This document shows, one piece after another, positions 36,191 to 44,803 of a stretch of DNA of 60,380 bases. The notes beneath the pieces were generated by a model that was not told the origin of the DNA, did not search any database, and saw only the letters and a program-made list of their open reading frames with translations. The DNA lies in assembly GCA_005518205.2 (NCBI GenBank), contig RFFC02000041.1, positions 1 to 60,380 of the forward strand, read 5' to 3'. Source of the DNA: Hormoscilla sp. GUM202 (GTDB taxonomy: Bacteria > Cyanobacteriota > Cyanobacteriia > Cyanobacteriales > Desertifilaceae). Each line of letters begins with the position of its first letter. Within the stretch, counting starts at the first letter, position 1. A program made the position numbers and the translations under genes.

Positions 36191-36874
36191 ATGCTTGAAT
36201 TCGTGGTATACAGCTTATTTATCGGTAGCCTGGGTCTAGAAGCTCTGTTAACTAGCAACTGGTTATATAGGCGGCAACTATTACTTGCCAAGCAAAATCA
36301 GGTGGAGGAGGAAGAAGTTTTGAAGGAATATGAATCTAATAGGGCCCAAAAACCGCAGCCGCAAGTCAACGGCTCCGCCAAGAAGGCCCATTATACGGCT
36401 CCCCAAACCGGAGACTGGGAATATAAAATTGTCCGCGCCAGCAGCGACCTATTTCGAGACCCCAAGGTTTTTCGCAAGTTATGTCGAGAAGAGGAAAATG
36501 CGGGCTGGGTATTGCTAGAAAAACTCGATAATCAGCGGGTACGCTTTCAGCGGTATCGGGCCTCCCGTCAGGCGATCGCACCTGGATATCTCCGCATCGA
36601 TCCCTATCGCTGTCACTACGGCCCGAGTATGAAACTGCCTCAATGGGTAGGCCCGATCGCCATAGCGACTTGTATAATTATTCCCGCCTACGTGGGTTAC
36701 AGTATCATGTTAGGGATCATAGAATCGCGCAGGCAGCCTAGCATCCCATCTGGCGATACACCCCAGTCCCTTCCGGAAGCGCCACCCACGGTTGAAGGCA
36801 GTCCCCAGTCGGACAGCAGCTTAGTGACTGGTGCGGATGGAAGATCGGGCAGCGTTTCTCCTAGTCTGCACTGA
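36191..36874 (+). CDS. Cyanobacterial-type membrane protein of unknown function
   Basis: 227 residues. An N-terminal helix (LEFVVYSLFIGSLGLEALLT) is followed by a charged linker, a compact domain WEYKIVRASSDLFRDPKVFRKLCREEENAGWVLLEKLDNQRVRF that recalls short DUF4177-like modules, a second membrane helix (VGPIAIATCIIIPAYVGYSIML) and a Ser/Pro-rich tail. The function is unknown. It starts 21 bp after ribD and is probably co-transcribed. Confidence 0.75.
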   Translation: MLEFVVYSLFIGSLGLEALLTSNWLYRRQLLLAKQNQVEEEEVLKEYESNRAQKPQPQVNGSAKKAHYTAPQTGDWEYKIVRASSDLFRDPKVFRKLCREEENAGWVLLEKLDNQRVRFQRYRASRQAIAPGYLRIDPYRCHYGPSMKLPQWVGPIAIATCIIIPAYVGYSIMLGIIESRRQPSIPSGDTPQSLPEAPPTVEGSPQSDSSLVTGADGRSGSVSPSLH

Positions 36875-37666
36875 TTAATCAAGAATTTGGGACAGGAACT
36901 TCTGGGTGCGCTCCTCCTTGGGGTTGTTGAAAAATTCATCTGGCGTCCCATCTTCTACTAACAGACCATCCGCCATCAGCACGATCCGATCGGCCACTTC
37001 CCGAGCAAACCCTACTTCATGGGTGACGACTACCATTGTCATCCCTGAAGTGGCCAGGGTGCGCATCACGTCCAATACTTCCCGCACCATCTCTGGGTCC
37101 AGTGCTGAGGTGGGTTCGTCAAATAGCATGATCTTCGGTTCCATTGCTAAGGCCCGGGCGATCGCCACCCGTTGCTGCTGACCCCCCGACAGTTGACCCG
37201 GATACTTCTGCGCCTGCTCCAGGATCCCAACCCTTTCCAACAGCTGCATGGCCTTCTCTTCGGCCTTGGCCTTGGGCCAGCGACGCACCCAGATCGGAGC
37301 CAAGGTGACATTTTGCAGGATCGTCAGGTGCGGAAACAGGTTAAACTGCTGAAACACCATCCCTACTTCCCGCCTAATCTCTTCAATATTCTTCAGGTCG
37401 TGGGATAGGTTAATCCCATCTATAACTATAGAACCCTTCTGGAATTCCTCCAAAGTATTAAAGGTGCGGATAAAGGTCGATTTCCCAGAACCACTCGGTC
37501 CCATGATTACTACTACTTCCCCCCGCCGCACCGATAAACTGACACCCCTCAGGGCGTGAAATTTATTACTGTACCATTTGTGAACATCTGTGGCGACGAT
37601 CGCCTGGTAAGATGAGTCATTCTGTAATTTTGTCTGCACTTGGTTTGTTGTTCGTGTCATACCCAT
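36875..37666 (-). CDS. Polar amino-acid ABC transporter ATP-binding protein (GlnQ/BgtA type)
   Basis: 263 residues. Walker [11 protein letters not shown]-loop [15 protein letters not shown], signature [16 protein letters not shown], Walker [14 protein letters not shown] and switch His in [10 protein letters not shown]. The N-terminal extension and [15 protein letters not shown] place it in the polar amino-acid family. It powers uptake by a permease pair of the NatG/NatH or GlnP kind. No permease is next to it; the remains of one, destroyed by insertions, lie at 55818-56945, so this ATPase may serve permeases elsewhere. Confidence 0.95.
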   Translation of the reverse strand: MGMTRTTNQVQTKLQNDSSYQAIVATDVHKWYSNKFHALRGVSLSVRRGEVVVIMGPSGSGKSTFIRTFNTLEEFQKGSIVIDGINLSHDLKNIEEIRREVGMVFQQFNLFPHLTILQNVTLAPIWVRRWPKAKAEEKAMQLLERVGILEQAQKYPGQLSGGQQQRVAIARALAMEPKIMLFDEPTSALDPEMVREVLDVMRTLATSGMTMVVVTHEVGFAREVADRIVLMADGLLVEDGTPDEFFNNPKEERTQKFLSQILD

Positions 37667-37667
37667 A

Positions 37668-37765
37668 AGTAGTTCGTAGTTCGTAGTTCGTAGTTCGTAG
37701 TTTGTGAAGTTGGAATGTCAACTGTGCTGTACCTCTTTATGGAAGAGGGTTTCAGCCATTTCACA
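37668..37765. repeat. GTAGTTCG tandem plus GAATGTCAAC...TTTCAGCCA repeat
   Basis: Five GTAGTTCG-type units followed by a segment shared with 6006-6055. It lies directly upstream of the ABC ATPase start codon and so probably displaced its upstream partner gene. Confidence 0.65.
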
Positions 37766-38283
37766 AATTTTTACAAAAGTTTACATGATTCAGTTTACCA
37801 ATGCATTTCCTGGGCTAAGGTCTCATGGTGAGTACCCATAAGGGCGATCGCCTCGTCTAGCCGATCGGGCTCGCTACATAATATAGCATTTTCCAACTCG
37901 GCGAGCAATTCTGGTGGCAACAGCAAAAGGTCCGACGGGGTAACCCTGCTAGGGAGATCTAGAACTGATATGGTAGTAGGTTCAGCCATTACATAGCGCA
38001 GTCCCATATGCTTACTCATGGTCTCAAATATTTCTGCTTCTCGAAAGGGTTTGCGAATAAAATCATCGCAACCCGCCACCAGCTCTTCAGGATTTCCTTC
38101 CTTATCGGTGACGTATTCCTGGTAGGTGTAATTGGTTGATTTTCCCGATCTGCCCAGGACTAATCTGGTATCAACCATTTGTCGCGCGGCGAGTCGTGCC
38201 GCGCCGAGGGCTTCTCTTTGCTCGTTGCCATAATAAATGTAACTGACCGAGTCGAATTGCTTAATTTGTTGCCACAAGTAATG

Positions 38284-40225
38284 GGGTGTGGTCAAAAGTA
38301 GTTGATAGAGCAAAGGATAAATTTTGGAGTCCCCCAATTTATGATAATCATTATCATTCTCGCGAACTCAGGACAACTTGGGATTACAAGACATGTATTC
38401 AGGAGATAGTATTTCGTAAGATCCGTACAAGCAAGGAGGGCAATTTATAACGTCTAATTTGCCAGCAGTGTACGTGGCAATGCACTCGTGCGGCTCCTTC
38501 CGAGTGCGCATGGTGACTAGGTTTCTTGCTGCACTCGTGTGATGTGCGCTGCGATCTGGAGTACCCTCATTATCCACTCTATAAGCTTATTCCCTGTCAA
38601 GTAGATGTCTTGAAACAGTCAAACTTTTTAACACCGAAGGTATGGTTATTACTACGCTGGTATTTGGGCTCCGAGGGTTTCTTTTTGCCAAAAATCTGAC
38701 CACCAATTATTAGCTTGTAGAATGAGCAACCCTAACAGAGGATTAATATTGTCAGGATGCCAAGTTGCTCCAGGAATCTTTAACCTCTTTTGAGGAATAT
38801 AGCGATGCGCACTTTCAATTTCTCCTGAGCCTATGGGTAAGCCGTTTGAGATAAAATGGTTATAATTAATGCAATTACTATACCGTTTAAGATACTTATA
38901 CAGACGGGATAAACGCTCTTTACCTTTGGCGCTTCCCATCATCGCGTTCCAGACATTCTTTGAAGTTTGTCAACACTTCCTGTACTTTTCCGGCGTCAAT
39001 ACGCGATAGTTCTTCATTTACCAAATTTTGTTTTTGGCTTCCTTCTACCCCCAGAGCTTCAGCGGTTTCATAAAGATGTTGTTTGAGATGACAACGATCT
39101 AGGATAAATTGCAAGTTGAAAAATTGTTCTTCTAGTTCTGAGCATAGCCCCTGAGCACCATCTCCGACTGCATAGACGTTACTAAGTAGCGACATCCCTT
39201 GATCTATTGCTGCACTTACCAATTGATTTACAACTTGAGGATACTTACTCATCTTAGCCACAAAAGTGCGTTTTTCTTTGTTTTCAAGTGGGCGAGCCAA
39301 ACCAACTCTGACTTCGCGCCACTCGATAGTCCGCTTTTTTTCAGGAATTTGCCGTTTTTTTGTTAACTGTTGATTTTGAGCTGATTGGAAAATACCAGTA
39401 CGAATATGACTACCATCAAGTTCCACTAAAATTCGATCGACTCCAGGTCTAACTGAGAGGGGTTTATCATATTCTGCCCTTGAAAGCTCTAGTCGTTGAG
39501 AAACATACTCCTCTGCAAGGGGAGCGATTTTGGCTACCGCTCTTCTGATTCGATAGCGATCTATATTCCATCCATAGTGTTGTTCAAATTGTTTAGCCGC
39601 TTGTTGATAAGATTGATTGATTCCCAAAGATACCAAAGCTTTTTCTAACGCTGGAGAACGTCCTCCCTCAGTAATGCTTAATTGGTTTTTGACCGGACGA
39701 TTTCCCGGTTTTTTGTCGCGGTTCCACATATAGGGTGATTCTACTTCTATAGGACCAAACAGCACGAAATAGTTTACTCTTATGTGACGATGAACATGAT
39801 ACCCTTTTTCCAAGTCATCTGTCGTCAGTTGAGAACTTAAGTAGCTCAAAATCATCGACATTAGTTGCAAGCCAATCTTGCGTAATAGTTGAAAAATTTC
39901 TCCGTCTAGTATATGGCTCTTATTCACCAAAGAAGATTCTCGCTCGCAAATAGCATTGAACAACTTAGGACAAATGTGATAACAGAAGTATAATCTTGAT
40001 TCATGGCAGTGTTGATAATTAATTTCATCCCTATTATCAATACTGCCATCTTTTTTCGGCGAATGCAAGTACGGATATTACGAAAATGCTTAATGCGTCA
40101 ACTCTAGATTCTTGTACATATATCAAGGGCTACCAAGGATTTTTGGGTAAAAGAGAATGATAATGATTATCATAATTGACGGACAAAATTTATCCTCTGC
40201 TCTATCAACTACTTTTGACCACACC
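38284..40225 (-). mobile_element. 1.94-kb insertion sequence with 9-bp target duplication
   Basis: Ends are long inverted repeats starting GGGTGTGGTCAAAAGTAGTT and extending with few mismatches for about 75 bp (38284-38362 against 40151-40225). Each end is flanked by the exact direct repeat CAAGTAATG (38275-38283 and 40226-40234). GGG termini and long inverted repeats fit the ISKra4 group. The first ten bases of its ends recur in the miniature elements at 55669-55788, 55978-56516 and, with one change, 59833-59950. Confidence 0.92.
38652..40068 (-). pseudogene. ISKra4-like transposase in two frames
   Basis: The first frame (40068-38920) gives 382 residues including SYQQAAKQFEQHYGWNIDRYRIRRAV, RILVELDGSHIRTGIF and QFILDRCHLKQHLYETAEAL. 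The second (to 38652) supplies the C-terminal NGLPIGSGEIESAHRYIPQKRLKIPGATW, typical of this transposase class. The frames meet near 38925 (GATGATGGGAAGCGCCAAAGG). This is either an inactivating indel or a programmed +1/-2 shift. 38363-38640 inside the element carries no recognisable gene. Confidence 0.75.
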
Positions 40226-40234
40226 CCAAGTAAT

Positions 40235-40240
40235 GTTGTG
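40235..40240 (-). other. Junction of kinase gene and IS right end
   Basis: Directly after the CAAGTAATG duplication the kinase frame continues (TTGTGTACTCAACC on the plus strand), confirming that the gene was intact at this point before insertion. Confidence 0.6.
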
Positions 40241-40562
40241 TACTCAACCTTTTATCTATGGGAGTATCTAAATTCAGATAGCCTTGACGAATAGCATCCA
40301 GGTTTATTTGGTTGATTAACTGGGGCGTTTCTAAATATTCATGCACGTGATTCTCAAGGCGATCGCTCACTTCCTCCATCAATTGATATGCCAAGTTGTT
40401 GACGGCTTTTTGTCCGTTCTTAAATGACAGATAACCCACTATCCCCACTGCGGCAAATATTTGCACCACGAAGGGTACTATCAAAACTGTTCCCAGGGAC
40501 ATCTTCCCGGCATTTTTACCAGTTCTTTTTCTCCCTATCCCTTTGACTGATTTGATTGACAT

Positions 40563-40817
40563 AGCTACTTTTTGTCGTGCGATCGGGCTTCCCAGCTTTC
40601 TGTTTTAATATAGCACAAAAGCATCGAGTCAGCAATTCAAAATTCCCAATTATGCAATTAAAAGGCGCGAAGCTTATCTAACTATTGAGGTATAATTACT
40701 ATATAATCATGCTTAAAACATCTTAAGTAAGATATTTTACATAATTTTCAGTGTATTTTACTGCTTTAGCGAAGTATGCTAATTATATTTTCAGGTTAAA
40801 TACCAGAAAAAAGAGGC
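40563..40817. other. Kinase gene upstream region, duplicated at 57.6-57.9 kb
   Basis: Shares long stretches (GCGATCGGGCTTCC, CTTTCTGTTTTAATATAGCA, GCGAAGCTTATCTAACTATT) with 57645-57840, showing that the promoter region and start of the kinase gene exist twice. Confidence 0.65.
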
Positions 40818-40898
40818 GTAAGACCTGCATAGTTCAGGTTCAAAACCGGAATAGCGAGGGATAAGACCTGCATAGTTCAGGTTCAAAACCAGGATAGC
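40818..40898. repeat. Two 38-bp direct repeats with ACCTG...CAGGT hairpins
   Basis: Units 40818-40855 and 40861-40898 (period 43) share AAGACCTGCATAGTTCAGGT and end in GATAGC/AATAGC. A third, diverged unit (GACCTGCAATCTACAGGT) is at 57903-57920, in the equivalent position upstream of the kinase-gene duplicate. It may be a regulatory repeat. Confidence 0.6.
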
Positions 40899-40958
40899 CA
40901 GCTCGACAAGCATGGTTAATTATGTTTTTTTTGCGACCAGACCTGCAAAAAGCGCCAG

Positions 40959-41059
40959 GGGTGCATCTCATATTTGCGTCGCCGCCCGAACCCTAAAGGG
41001 TCCGGCTACAGGAACAAAGCCCGCCTGCGCGGGCTAAATTACAAAACTGAGATGCTCCC
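40959..41059. mobile_element. Miniature inverted-repeat element, family M4, copy 2
   Basis: Ends GGGTGCATCTCA and TGAGATGCTCCC are inverted repeats matching those of 17199-17342. The interior carries GCCCGAACCCTAAAGGGTCC and GCCCGCCTGCGCGGGCT hairpins that recur at 56398-56464. No exact target duplication found. Confidence 0.6.
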
Positions 41060-41176
41060 TAGCGATCTGCATTTTACATGGAGAGGTGGCTGTCGTGTTA
41101 AGCCGTGCCTCAGAAGTACATCCAACCTCCCTTTCCTCGCTGCTGATAAACAGGTTAGCGTCAGCCGCGATCGCAC

Positions 41177-41356
41177 TCAAGATGTCGCAGATCGTTCCTC
41201 TTGCCACGCTTTGAACGCACAAGCAGCAGCTTTATCTTTTTCGTCAAGTCCTCGACGTAAGATTTCCCGAAAGGCTGCTTCATCTTGTGTTTCTCGAAAG
41301 TATGCTCGTAGTTGTTGGTTGGTCATCGACCGAATGCCGGATTTAGGATTAATCAT
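41177..41356 (-). CDS. Small protein, second gene of a pair (DUF6887-like)
   Basis: 59 residues: begins MINPKSGIRSMTNQQLRAYF and ends KAWQEERSATS. Its ATG at 41356 overlaps the stop of 41349-41540. The pairing and the MTNQQLRAY start recall cyanobacterial DUF6887/DUF6888 two-gene modules of unknown, possibly toxin-antitoxin-like, role. The family call is from memory and tentative. Confidence 0.6.
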   Translation of the reverse strand: MINPKSGIRSMTNQQLRAYFRETQDEAAFREILRRGLDEKDKAAACAFKAWQEERSATS

Positions 41357-41540
41357 TTGATAGTACCTCTCCTTCCATAGTAATCAAAAAAAATCGTTCG
41401 TCTTCAATACCAAACTGGATGTATAAGTAGTGTGGTGGTCTTTCGTCTATTCTAACAATGGTAATTGGTACTTTGAGATATTCTGTAAGCCAATGGGCTA
41501 CTTCATAAAGTTGCTTGGTTTGTTCGGTTGTTGGCTTCAT
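41349..41540 (-). CDS. Small protein, first gene of a pair (DUF6888-like)
   Basis: 63 residues: MKPTTEQTKQLYEVAHWLTE, then VPITIVRIDERPPHYLYIQFG. It overlaps the following small gene by eight bases, so the two are translationally coupled. Compact alpha/beta appearance, no membrane segment. Function unknown; likely cyanobacteria-specific. Confidence 0.6.
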   Translation of the reverse strand: MKPTTEQTKQLYEVAHWLTEYLKVPITIVRIDERPPHYLYIQFGIEDERFFLITMEGEVLSND

Positions 41541-41650
41541 CCTGGTGCAAACAGATCCTTAGTATACAAGAGTATCATAGCCTTGAAGGCAAAATATATC
41601 GCTCAAACGGTTTGGTGATTTAGGCGATATATTTTCATCAAAAAGTAATT

Positions 41651-41882
41651 TCATGCGGATAATGGGGCAGTCATAAACCGACGCTCACGGTCAGCAGCAT
41701 AAGCAATGCAGGCTTTTAAATCTTCTCGCGTCAGATCGGGAAAATCGCCCTTGAATTTCTGCTTCAGTCATCTCGGAAGCTAGGTACTCAAGCACTTCAT
41801 AAACTGTAATACGCAAGCCACGGACGCAAGGCTTACCACCACGTTTTTCAGGCTCAATTATAATGATGTCTCGGTAGTTCAT
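41651..41882 (-). pseudogene. DUF433-family gene with one-base insertion
   Basis: Begins MNYRDIIIIEPEKRGGKPCVRGLRITVYEVLEYLASEMTEAEI, the DUF433 N-terminus (antitoxin-like winged helix). An extra G near 41748 (GGGC where GGC is expected) shifts the frame; past it the expected DFPDLTREDLKACIAYAADRERR reads on to a stop at 41651. A single-base event, so possibly a consensus error. Confidence 0.78.
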
Positions 41883-42011
41883 AAACTGGCATGAGGGAAA
41901 AATGTCTACTTAGCATTATATCGAAAACTTTTTTAGATATAATTATTGATAAATTTGAAACATTTTGATGGAAGTATAGCAAGGGATCGCAAGAAAATTA
42001 TGTGTCCAAAC

Positions 42012-42035
42012 GCTGTAGTGTCATCACACTACAGC
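42012..42035. repeat. Perfect 10-bp-stem hairpin
   Basis: GCTGTAGTGT / ACACTACAGC with a 4-nt loop between the Uma2 and DUF433 genes. Possible terminator but without a T run. Confidence 0.55.
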
Positions 42036-42136
42036 AGCGCGGCGGAAATAAGGCACCAGCCCGATAGTGGCTCAAAGCCTTGCTCCCAAAGCATTTTGAA
42101 TTTTGAATTTTGAATTTTGAATTCCGCGCAGCGGTG

Positions 42137-42733
42137 CTACCTTTTTTCACCCCCTTCATCCTCCAACTCTAAAACAACATCTTCATAAATAGCATTTAGC
42201 GATAACGTGATTCCCAAACTCATCAACTCAATCGTATCACCTTCACTGTAAGGAATGAATCGCCACTCTCCAACAGCATCCCGCCGAAAAATCTCAACCG
42301 TTTTGGTTTCAGAACTCACTAAAACATATTCTTGTAGCGTTGATAGACGACGGTACAGGGCGAACTTATTACCGCGATCGTAAGCCGACCTACTCGGAGA
42401 AAGCACCTCAATAATGACGCAGGGATAGCGGATGAATTGTCGGGCGGTACGATCGCGCTCATCGCAGCTAATACTAAGGTCTGGATAGGTAAACGGTCCG
42501 GAGTCAGTAATGCCCACCTTGGCATCAGAGTTACGCACCTTGCAGCGCCCCCGTAACGGTTCTCGTAATAGGATTGCCAAATTTAGGGCAATATCTGCAT
42601 GGGGCAACGTTCCCCCTGCCATTGCAAACAGTTCCCCATTAAAATATTCGTAGCGTAGTGGCTGTTGGACTTCCCATTCCAAATATTCTTGTGGTGTTAA
42701 GGGGGGGACAACTCTGGCAGTACCTTGCTTCAT
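42137..42733 (-). CDS. Uma2-family (DUF820) PD-(D/E)XK endonuclease-like protein
   Basis: 198 residues. PPLTPQEYLEWEVQQPLRYEYFNGELFAMAGG is the usual start, FTYPDLSISC supplies the Asp, and CVIIEVLSPSRSAYDRGNKFALYR the EVxS-S segment of the nuclease-like core; LQEYVLVSSETKTVEIFRR follows. Uma2 proteins are very numerous in cyanobacteria; their cellular role is not established, with links to mobile DNA suggested. It ends 252 bp upstream of the DUF433 remnant on the same strand. Confidence 0.9.
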   Translation of the reverse strand: MKQGTARVVPPLTPQEYLEWEVQQPLRYEYFNGELFAMAGGTLPHADIALNLAILLREPLRGRCKVRNSDAKVGITDSGPFTYPDLSISCDERDRTARQFIRYPCVIIEVLSPSRSAYDRGNKFALYRRLSTLQEYVLVSSETKTVEIFRRDAVGEWRFIPYSEGDTIELMSLGITLSLNAIYEDVVLELEDEGGEKR

Positions 42734-42897
42734 GGCATATTACCCAAAAAATATGTTTATATTTTAGGCGATCGGTTACAATAATTGCGATCGTCAATAC
42801 TCAGTGCTTTGGCTTGTAGTAGGGCTGTCTATCTATCCATGGCTATACTCCTGCAATAAAAAAGACCAGCGATCTGCATTTTACATTAAAGGGTTTT

Positions 42898-42961
42898 GGT
42901 GCGTTACGCAGGAACAGAGATTATCTATATTATTGATATATTGCTCCCCTGCTAACGCACC
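42898..42961. repeat. GGTGCGTTACGCAGG / CCTGCTAACGCACC inverted repeat
   Basis: Imperfect 14-bp inverted repeat around an AT-rich loop, downstream of the GTPase gene. A related palindrome is at 46552-46583. Not an attC site: it lacks the asymmetric inner stem seen at the attC-like sites. Confidence 0.6.
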
Positions 42962-43021
42962 CTACGCGATCGGCGATCGTACTACACTACGCTAATACAC
43001 TTTTTTAGTCATGTCATGCCA

Positions 43022-44206
43022 CTACGCAATCGGCGATCGCACTAAAAAGGATGATAAAAGCGATCCCCATGTACCTCTATCTCCAATTTTTCTAACATCC
43101 ATATTAGCTACTTGAACCCTTAGATCTTTATAAATAGATTTGATTTTTTCATCAGTAGACTCACTTTTTGAAATTTCTAAGCCTTGTTCAAGATAATTCT
43201 GAACCACTATTAACATAGCCGCATAGTATGGGATTGTAAGGATAATACCCGCAGTATCTAATATCCCATTTGGTGGGAGAAAGGAGACGAAAAACTCATA
43301 GGCTACGACCCCTAATCCACCAATTCCTTCAGTTACAAATATGCCCATAATATTTTTGGCTTCACTTTTACTAGCAAAGGAACCTGTATACAAATATTTT
43401 AGAGAGGAAATTGCTCCTGCTATTGTTGCTCCAATTATCGCAATAGTTCCAGGAATGAACTGTGCTGCAACGCATGTAACACAAGCTGTAGATATAATGG
43501 CTAAAGCTTGTTTCCTTTTACCATTTAGTTCTCTTGCCAAAAAAACAGACTTACCTATCTTAAACATTTCTGCGATCACATCATTTTGCAACTCATTAAC
43601 ACCTTTAATTGTTTTTGGAACTCCATATTCATTCAATGGAATTTCGTGCTCTTCTCCGCTTATTGGATCGATTATTCGATCTTCTGGATCGTAACCTCTA
43701 CATGAAACCCCATAGATTCTTTGATCCTTACGAAGATTTAAGTGTTGCCTCCACTGATTATCAAGTTGTTCTCGAATCTTCTTGGACTCTTGGTCAATAA
43801 AATTTCTGACTAAAAATACTGATTGCGCCCCTGACTTAACTTGTTCATAAATTTCTTTTTGCGACAAATCTGTTACACCATGAAGAAGCAAAATCCCTAC
43901 ATCTACTCCACCTTTTAGAACTTTCTCTGTCACCTTAGAATTTTCTTCAACAACATCAACTAACCCTGGAGTATCAATTATCTGGATGTGCTCACCAAAA
44001 TAATGATAAACAATTTCAGTGGTAACACCAGCACGAGCAGCAACATCAAACTTTTTCTCATGAACAGCACGGTCGAGGAAAGCATTGAGAAAGGAACTCT
44101 TACCCGAACTAACTCTTCCAAAAACTGCAATTTGAAGCAGTCCATGTGTCCCACGTTCAAACTCGGAGAAAACTTCATCAAACTTTTTTTCGATTTTTAC
44201 ATCCAT
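43022..44206 (-). CDS. Dynamin-like/TRAFAC GTPase with C-terminal membrane segments
   Basis: 394 residues from the ATG at 44206 (MDVKIEKKFDEVF), next to the attC-like site A4. G1 GRVSSGKSS, a switch-type Thr in ARAGVTTE and G3 DTPGLVD are clear; the G4 position (VFLVRNFID) is degenerate. About residues 230-340 hold several hydrophobic helices (ALAIISTACVTCVAAQFIPG, IVTEGIGGLG-like), so it is likely membrane-bound. It resembles GTPases found in bacterial stress or defence loci, but no specific family is certain. It sits as the last gene of the cassette array, in the array orientation. Confidence 0.78.
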   Translation of the reverse strand: MDVKIEKKFDEVFSEFERGTHGLLQIAVFGRVSSGKSSFLNAFLDRAVHEKKFDVAARAGVTTEIVYHYFGEHIQIIDTPGLVDVVEENSKVTEKVLKGGVDVGILLLHGVTDLSQKEIYEQVKSGAQSVFLVRNFIDQESKKIREQLDNQWRQHLNLRKDQRIYGVSCRGYDPEDRIIDPISGEEHEIPLNEYGVPKTIKGVNELQNDVIAEMFKIGKSVFLARELNGKRKQALAIISTACVTCVAAQFIPGTIAIIGATIAGAISSLKYLYTGSFASKSEAKNIMGIFVTEGIGGLGVVAYEFFVSFLPPNGILDTAGIILTIPYYAAMLIVVQNYLEQGLEISKSESTDEKIKSIYKDLRVQVANMDVRKIGDRGTWGSLLSSFLVRSPIA

Positions 44207-44229
44207 TTCAATGCTCCAGTAAGTGAACC

Positions 44230-44330
44230 TGCTAACGTTTGGGTTCAGCGGCGCTCCAACCAACCCTTGGTAAAATAGTGTGACTTAAAGAATTGTCGAT
44301 CGCCCCTCACCCAATCCACAATCGTTACAA
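44230..44330 (-). other. attC-like site A4 (type A)
   Basis: On the minus strand it runs from TTGTAAC to GTTAGCA. The inner halves GGATTGGGTGA and CGCTGAACCCAAAC are complementary with extrahelical bases. The right half CGCTGAACCCAAACGTTAGC closely resembles the right half of classical integron attC sites. The GTPase gene begins 24 bp after it. Confidence 0.6.
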
Positions 44331-44428
44331 AAATCTACAAACTTCTGATGACTGGATTGGGCATCTCTCTGGCGGACCGTTTGAGATCGGCCCCTTGAGT
44401 TCGCCGGTCTCTCAATCCGCTGCTGGGA
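44331..44428 (-). pseudogene. Mini-cassette with VWA gene 3-prime end
   Basis: 98-bp interval between attC-like sites A3 and A4. Its last 30 bp (GCCAGAGAGATGCCCAATCC on the minus strand) match the end of the VWA gene; the rest is unique. No start codon or complete frame. Confidence 0.5.
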
Positions 44429-44554
44429 ATCCAAAGTTTGGGGTTTGGGAAGCCGGACTGGGGGTTGGCCCCGTGGGGGACTGTTGGTCGAGCAACTGGT
44501 AATACTATAACTCAAATAATTGTCGATCGCACCTCAAATCCACAATCGTTACAA
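44429..44554 (-). other. attC-like site A3 (type A)
   Basis: 126 bp, colinear with A1 (125 bp) with few substitutions: minus strand TTGTAACGATTGTGGATTTG at one end and AAACCCCAAACTTTGGAT at the other. The expected GTT of the crossover box is CTT here, so this copy may be inactive. Confidence 0.55.
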
Positions 44555-44640
44555 AAATCTACAAACTTTCGATGGCTGGATTGGGCATCTCTCTGCCGGA
44601 ACATTTAAGATAGGCCCCTTGCCCCAGATGCCCCAGATTG
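44555..44640 (-). pseudogene. Mini-cassette: last 27 codons of the VWA gene
   Basis: Starts at the TTATCCCAATCT that follows the crossover box of attC-like site B1 and corresponds to the final part of the VWA coding sequence at 47587-47650, with substitutions. No start codon. Confidence 0.65.
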
Positions 44641-44722
44641 GGATAACAACTGCGGTGTGAGACCATTTTACAACGAAACCTGATGCTTTCGCCTTCACAT
44701 CCGCTCCGACGCCAGGTTAGGT
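44641..44722 (-). other. attC-like site B1 (type B)
   Basis: 82 bp. Minus strand: ACCTAAC (fits RYYYAAC), then GAGCGGATGTGAAG, a variable centre, GGTCTCACACCGC and GTTATCC. GCGG(A)TGTGA pairs with TCACACCGC leaving one extrahelical A, the asymmetry expected of attC. It lies 82 bp after the lipoprotein gene. Confidence 0.65.
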
Positions 44723-44803
44723 ACGCCAATACCTAGGATTGTTGGGTTACGCTATTGCTAACCCAAACTACCACTCAACGATTCGGACTATTGAATCAAA
44801 CCG

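Larger units (their letters stand above)
37795..40562 (-). pseudogene. dCache-type hybrid sensor kinase gene, split by IS and internally deleted
   Basis: The 5-prime piece (40562-40226) encodes a membrane anchor (TVLIVPFVVQIFAAVGIVGYLS) and the start of a dCache sensor domain up to LSTQHYL. The 3-prime piece (38283-37795) resumes WQQIKQFDSVSYIYYGNEQ, so the two rejoin exactly when the IS and one CAAGTAATG copy are removed. Within the 3-prime piece, sensor sequence (VTDKEGNPEE) jumps straight to the C-terminal end of a receiver domain (GCDDFIRKPFREAEIFETM) plus a short tail; the kinase core is missing. Dead by insertion and deletion. Confidence 0.85.

Noticed and set aside
40818-40898. Possible short CRISPR array
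   Set aside because: Only two units with a 5-nt gap and internal hairpins; a diverged third unit lies in the matching upstream duplicate, so it is a local repeat.
42898-42961. GGTGCGTTACGC palindrome as an eighth attC site
   Set aside because: Symmetric arms without the inner L-box stem or extrahelical bases; the same palindrome occurs at 46552-46583 inside a cassette, so it is a separate dispersed repeat.
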